Shown here in pieces: positions 60,954-64,000 of a stretch of 64,000 nt of DNA (position 1 is its first letter; the number at the start of each line of letters is the position of its first letter). Under the pieces are notes generated by a model, which was not told the DNA's origin, did not search any database, and saw only the letters and a list, made by a program, of their open reading frames with translations. Both the position numbers and the translations under genes were made by a program. The DNA comes from Mycobacterium barrassiae (lineage in GTDB: Bacteria; Actinomycetota; Actinomycetes; Mycobacteriales; Mycobacteriaceae): the NCBI RefSeq assembly GCF_025822765.1, contig NZ_JACKUK010000023.1, forward strand, positions 453,535 to 517,534, read 5' to 3'.

Positions 60954-62494
60954 CGCAGCCGACTCCCCGCTCCGATGCCGCCGGCACTCCGGGCATGTTC
61001 ACACTCGTCCTCCACACCCACCTCCCTTGGCTGGCGCATCATGGACGCTGGCCGGTCGGCGAGGAGTGGCTCTACCAGTCGTGGTCGGCGGCCTACATCC
61101 CGCTGATGCGCGTCCTGCGCACGCTGGCTGCCGAGAACCGCAGTCATCTCCTGACGTTGGGCATGACGCCGGTGGTCACCGCCCAACTCGACGACCCGTA
61201 CTGCCTGACCGGGATGCACCACTGGCTCGCCAACTGGGGGTTGCGTGCCCTGGAAGCGACGACGCTCGGTGATCCGTTGCGAGAGTTCGGCATTCGCGAA
61301 CACGCCGAAGCCGAGCGGGCCCTCGAGGATTTCGCGACCTTGTGGGCGCACGGGGGCAGCCCACTGCTGCGTCAGCTGATCGACGCCGAGGCGATCGAAC
61401 TGCTCGGCGGACCGCTTTCGCATCCCTTCCAGCCGCTGCTCAATCCGCGGTTGCGCGAGTTCGCTCTGCGGGAAGGACTGGCCGACGCGCAACTTCGGTT
61501 CGCGCACACACCCACCGGGATCTGGGCGCCCGAGTGCGCATACGCCCCGGGCATGGAAATCGATTACGCCGCAGCGGGTATCGGCCACTTCATGGTCGAC
61601 GGTCCGTCGCTTCACGGCGACACCGCGCTCGGGCGGCCCGTCGCAGCGTCGGATGTCATCGCGTTCGGGCGTGATCTGCAGGTCAGCTACCGGGTGTGGT
61701 CACCGAAATCCGGCTATCCCGGCCACGCCGCCTACCGCGACTTCCACACCTACGACCACACGACGGGCCTCAAGCCGGCGAGAGTGACCGGCCGCAACGT
61801 CGCCTCTGACGACAAGGCGCCGTATGACCCCCAGCGCGCCGACGCCGCGATCGACGGCCACGTCACTGATTTCGTCTCCCATGTGCGTCAGCGCCTCATC
61901 GACGAGAGCGCACGAATCGGTCGGCCCGCGCACGTGATCGCGGCCTTCGACACCGAACTGTTCGGGCATTGGTGGTACGAAGGTCCGGTCTGGTTGGAAC
62001 GCGTGTTGCGCGCGCTGCCGGAGGCCGGGATTCGCGTCGGCACCCTGTCCGATGCGATCACGGAGGGGTTTGTCGGCTCACCCGTCGAATTGCCGCCCAG
62101 CTCTTGGGGTTCCGGTAAGGACTGGCAGGTGTGGGCGGGCGAGCAGGTTGCCGACCTGGTCCAGTTGAACAGTGAAGTCGTCGACACCGCACTCACGACC
62201 GTCGACAAGACACTGGGTGAGACCGACACGGCACCGGCCAGAAACTTCGTCGCCGACCAGATCCTGCGGGAAACCCTGTTGACGGTGTCCAGCGACTGGC
62301 CGTTCATGGTCAGCAAGGATTCGGCAGCGGACTATGCGCGGTATCGCGCACACCTGCACGCCCACGCCACCCGCGAGATCGCCGGAGCGATGGCGTCGGG
62401 TCGCCACGACCACGCACAGCGCCTCGCCGAGGGCTGGAATCGCGCCGACGGCCTGTTCGGCGCGCTCGACGCACGGAGACTCCCCCGACCGTGA
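60950..62494 (+). CDS. GH57 alpha-1,4-glucan branching enzyme (Rv3031-like)
   Basis: 514 residues from ATG 60950. GH57 motifs: FTLVLHTHLPWLAHHGRWPV (HxH), GIWAPECAYAPGM with the catalytic Glu, and AAFDTELFGHWWYEGPVWLERVL with the acid/base Asp; a helical C-terminal domain follows. Such enzymes add alpha-1,6 branches to alpha-1,4 glucans; in mycobacteria it is placed in MGLP/glycogen-type glucan synthesis. 106 bp before the GT4 gene. Confidence 0.92.
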   Translation: MTQPTPRSDAAGTPGMFTLVLHTHLPWLAHHGRWPVGEEWLYQSWSAAYIPLMRVLRTLAAENRSHLLTLGMTPVVTAQLDDPYCLTGMHHWLANWGLRALEATTLGDPLREFGIREHAEAERALEDFATLWAHGGSPLLRQLIDAEAIELLGGPLSHPFQPLLNPRLREFALREGLADAQLRFAHTPTGIWAPECAYAPGMEIDYAAAGIGHFMVDGPSLHGDTALGRPVAASDVIAFGRDLQVSYRVWSPKSGYPGHAAYRDFHTYDHTTGLKPARVTGRNVASDDKAPYDPQRADAAIDGHVTDFVSHVRQRLIDESARIGRPAHVIAAFDTELFGHWWYEGPVWLERVLRALPEAGIRVGTLSDAITEGFVGSPVELPPSSWGSGKDWQVWAGEQVADLVQLNSEVVDTALTTVDKTLGETDTAPARNFVADQILRETLLTVSSDWPFMVSKDSAADYARYRAHLHAHATREIAGAMASGRHDHAQRLAEGWNRADGLFGALDARRLPRP

Positions 62495-62519
62495 AACCCC
62501 ACACCCCCGCCCCCTCCTC

Positions 62520-62582
62520 CGCCGAGACTGCGCACAGATCGCCCGATCCGGGCAAATTGGCGATCTGTCAGCAGTTTCGGCG
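62520..62582. repeat. 24-bp imperfect inverted repeat between GH57 and GT4 genes
   Basis: CCGAGACTGCGCACAGATCGCC (62522-62543, given in two blocks of the arm: CCGAGACTGC and ACAGATCGCC) pairs with GGCGATCTGT and GCAGTTTCGG (62559-62580) across a 15-nt loop; two mismatches and one G-U. One base pair on each side (G-C, C-G) extends it. It ends 18 nt before the GT4 start and could block or regulate read-through into that gene. Confidence 0.75.
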
Positions 62583-62600
62583 CATGCCTGGAGCACGATC

Positions 62601-63842
62601 GTGAAGATCCTCATGGTGTCGTGGGAGTACCCGCCGGTTGTGATCGGCGGGCTCGGGCGGCACGTTCATCACCTCGCGACGGCGCTGGCCGATGCGGGCC
62701 ACGAAGTGGTGGTACTGAGCCGTCGGCCCAGCGGTACCGATCCCAGCACGCATCCGTCGACCGACGAGATCGTCGAAGGTGTGCGCGTCGTCGCCGCCGC
62801 CCAGGACCCGCACGAGTTCGACTTCGGCAGCGACATGATGGCGTGGACGCTGGCGATGGGTCATTCGATGATCCGCGCCGGACTCGCCATCAAGGGCCGC
62901 CGCGGCAAACCGTGGCAACCGGACGTCGTGCACGCCCATGACTGGCTGGTCGCGCACCCGGCGATCGCACTCGCCGAATACTTCGATGTGCCACTGGTTT
63001 CCACGATCCATGCGAGCGAAGCGGGCCGACACTCAGGCTGGGTGTCGGGTGCCATCAGCAGGCAGGTGCACGCGATCGAGTCGTGGCTGGTTCACGAATC
63101 CGATTCGCTGATCACATGTTCGGCGTCGATGAGCGACGAGATCGTCGAGCTCTTCGGGCCGGGGCTGGCGGAGACCCGGGTGATCCGCAACGGAATCGAG
63201 ACCGCGCGTTGGCCGTTCGCGAAGCGTCGTCCGCGCACGGGGCCCGCCCAGCTGATGTATCTGGGTCGCCTGGAGTACGAGAAAGGCGTCCACGATCTCA
63301 TCGCCGCGCTCCCCCGGATTCGTCGTACCCATCCCGGCACGACGTTGACGATCGCCGGAACCGGCACCCAGCAGCAGTTTCTGATCGAACAGGCGCGTAA
63401 GCACAAGGTGCTCAAGGCCGTCACGTTCGCGGGGCATCTGCACCACGAGGAACTCGTGAGCATGCTGCACACCGCGGACGTCGCCGTCCTACCCAGCCAC
63501 TACGAGCCGTTCGGCATCGTCGCACTCGAAGCCGCCGCCACCGGAATCCCGTTGGCTACCTCGAATGTCGGTGGCCTCGGCGAGGCGGTGATCGACGGGC
63601 AGACCGGCGTCTCCTTCCCCCCGCGCGACATCGCCGGGATCGCGGCTGCCGTCCGCAAAGTCCTCGACGACCCCGACGCGTCACAACAGCGCGCGATCGC
63701 CGCCCGCGAGCGCCTCAACTCCGATTTCGAATGGCACACCATCGCAGGCGAGACCGCGCAGGTCTACCTGGCCGCCAAACGGCGTGAGCGCGAACCGCAT
63801 CGGCGGCGCCCCATCGTCGAGCATGCGCTGCCCGATCGCTGA
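62601..63842 (+). CDS. GT4 alpha-1,4-glucosyltransferase of MGLP/glucan synthesis (Rv3032-like)
   Basis: 413 residues from GTG 62601 (GGAG 8 nt upstream), the length of Rv3032. GT-B fold, GT4 family: SWEYPPVVIGGLGRHVHHLATAL donor-side glycine loop, VVHAHDWLVAHPA, and the C-terminal EX7E motif in PSHYEPFGIVALEAAATGIPLATSNVGG. It elongates alpha-1,4-linked glucose chains for methylglucose lipopolysaccharide and capsular glucan in M. tuberculosis. The long inverted repeat precedes it. Confidence 0.93.
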   Translation: MKILMVSWEYPPVVIGGLGRHVHHLATALADAGHEVVVLSRRPSGTDPSTHPSTDEIVEGVRVVAAAQDPHEFDFGSDMMAWTLAMGHSMIRAGLAIKGRRGKPWQPDVVHAHDWLVAHPAIALAEYFDVPLVSTIHASEAGRHSGWVSGAISRQVHAIESWLVHESDSLITCSASMSDEIVELFGPGLAETRVIRNGIETARWPFAKRRPRTGPAQLMYLGRLEYEKGVHDLIAALPRIRRTHPGTTLTIAGTGTQQQFLIEQARKHKVLKAVTFAGHLHHEELVSMLHTADVAVLPSHYEPFGIVALEAAATGIPLATSNVGGLGEAVIDGQTGVSFPPRDIAGIAAAVRKVLDDPDASQQRAIAARERLNSDFEWHTIAGETAQVYLAAKRREREPHRRRPIVEHALPDR

Positions 63843-63851
63843 CCACCAGGT

Positions 63852-64000
63852 TTAGCGCGCGGCCTTCTTGCGTTCGATGTCCGCCAGCGCCGCGGCGAGC
63901 TCGGCACGCTGAGCCGCCGACGTCTCCCACGACAGCTTGCGGTTCTTGACGACCTTCGCCGGTGCGCCGACGGCGATCGAGAAGTCCGGGATCTCACCTT
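63852..64000 (-). CDS. left-handed beta-helix (hexapeptide-repeat) transferase, C-terminal part
   Basis: 49 codons up to the TAA at 63854-63852; the gene continues past the right edge. The visible C-terminus reads GEIPDFSIAVGAPAKVVKNR, the end of an LbH acyltransferase domain, followed by a helical tail that ends ADIERKKAAR. I think of M. tuberculosis Rv3034c, a possible acetyl/acyl transferase of the MGLP cluster, but cannot confirm the rest. Stops convergent with the GT4 gene, 9 nt apart. Confidence 0.72.
   Translation of the reverse strand, partial: GEIPDFSIAVGAPAKVVKNRKLSWETSAAQRAELAAALADIERKKAAR

Overview
The window is high-GC actinobacterial chromosome. Gene order and protein content point to a mycobacterium outside the tuberculosis complex, probably a fast-growing Mycolicibacterium. 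Recalled from memory rather than searched, the order follows M. tuberculosis Rv2976c-Rv3034c (ung, thiL, ddlA, gpsA, fbiD, ppk1, mutT1, hupB, leuDC, gltX, leuB, serA, ilvCNB, cfp6, lppZ, gatB, pfkA, gatAC, ligA, lpqA, mnmA, iscS, etfAB and the methylglucose-lipopolysaccharide genes). The ESX/PE-PPE block found between lpqA and mnmA in M. tuberculosis is missing here.

Layout. 1-9.2 kb: thiamine, cell-wall, phospholipid, F420 and polyphosphate housekeeping genes, plus a PLP gamma-lyase-type enzyme between ddlA and gpsA. 9.2-12.9 kb: HupB and leucine biosynthesis leuCD with a divergent IclR regulator. 12.8-23.9 kb: an accessory island resembling a DosR dormancy regulon. It holds a SulP transporter, four tandem-domain universal stress proteins, a DUF1918 protein, a wax-ester/diacylglycerol acyltransferase, an Rv2004c-like kinase/ATPase, an Acg-type nitroreductase, an orphan DevR/DosR paralogue and a 31-residue membrane protein. 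GGGAC-N4-GnCCC boxes lie in its intergenic regions. 24.0-31.1 kb: tRNA-Glu and tRNA-Gln, gltX, an FAH-fold enzyme, an MFS carrier and the serA-leuB operon. 31.2-40.7 kb: oxidoreductases and the ilvBNC operon. The operon has a BCAA-codon leader peptide, an attenuator hairpin and a promoter abutting a 26-bp tandem repeat; cfp6, doxX and lppZ follow. 40.7-48.4 kb: the gatCA-pfkA-gatB amidotransferase/glycolysis operon, an ACT-domain protein, a Cys-rich metallothionein-like protein and ligA. 48.4-55 kb: a CoA ligase, a secreted Pro/Gly-rich protein, an ArsR-SRPBCC pair with two palindromic operators, a MetE-like enzyme and lpqA. 55-64 kb: mnmA-iscS, two acyltransferases, etfBA and the polymethylated glucan cluster (methyltransferase, GH57 branching enzyme, GT4 glucosyltransferase, and the end of a hexapeptide-repeat transferase).

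How the genes fit together: branched-chain amino acid synthesis is dispersed over three loci (leuCD, leuB, ilvBNC) with two visible control modes (IclR operator, leader attenuation). The island combines a response regulator with the effector genes typical of hypoxia/NO dormancy but has no sensor kinase in the window. This predicts regulation by a distant kinase or by the main DevR/DevS pair. Several perfect or near-perfect palindromes (33.6, 34.3, 58.1 and 62.5 kb) lie in intergenic regions as terminators or REP-like elements.
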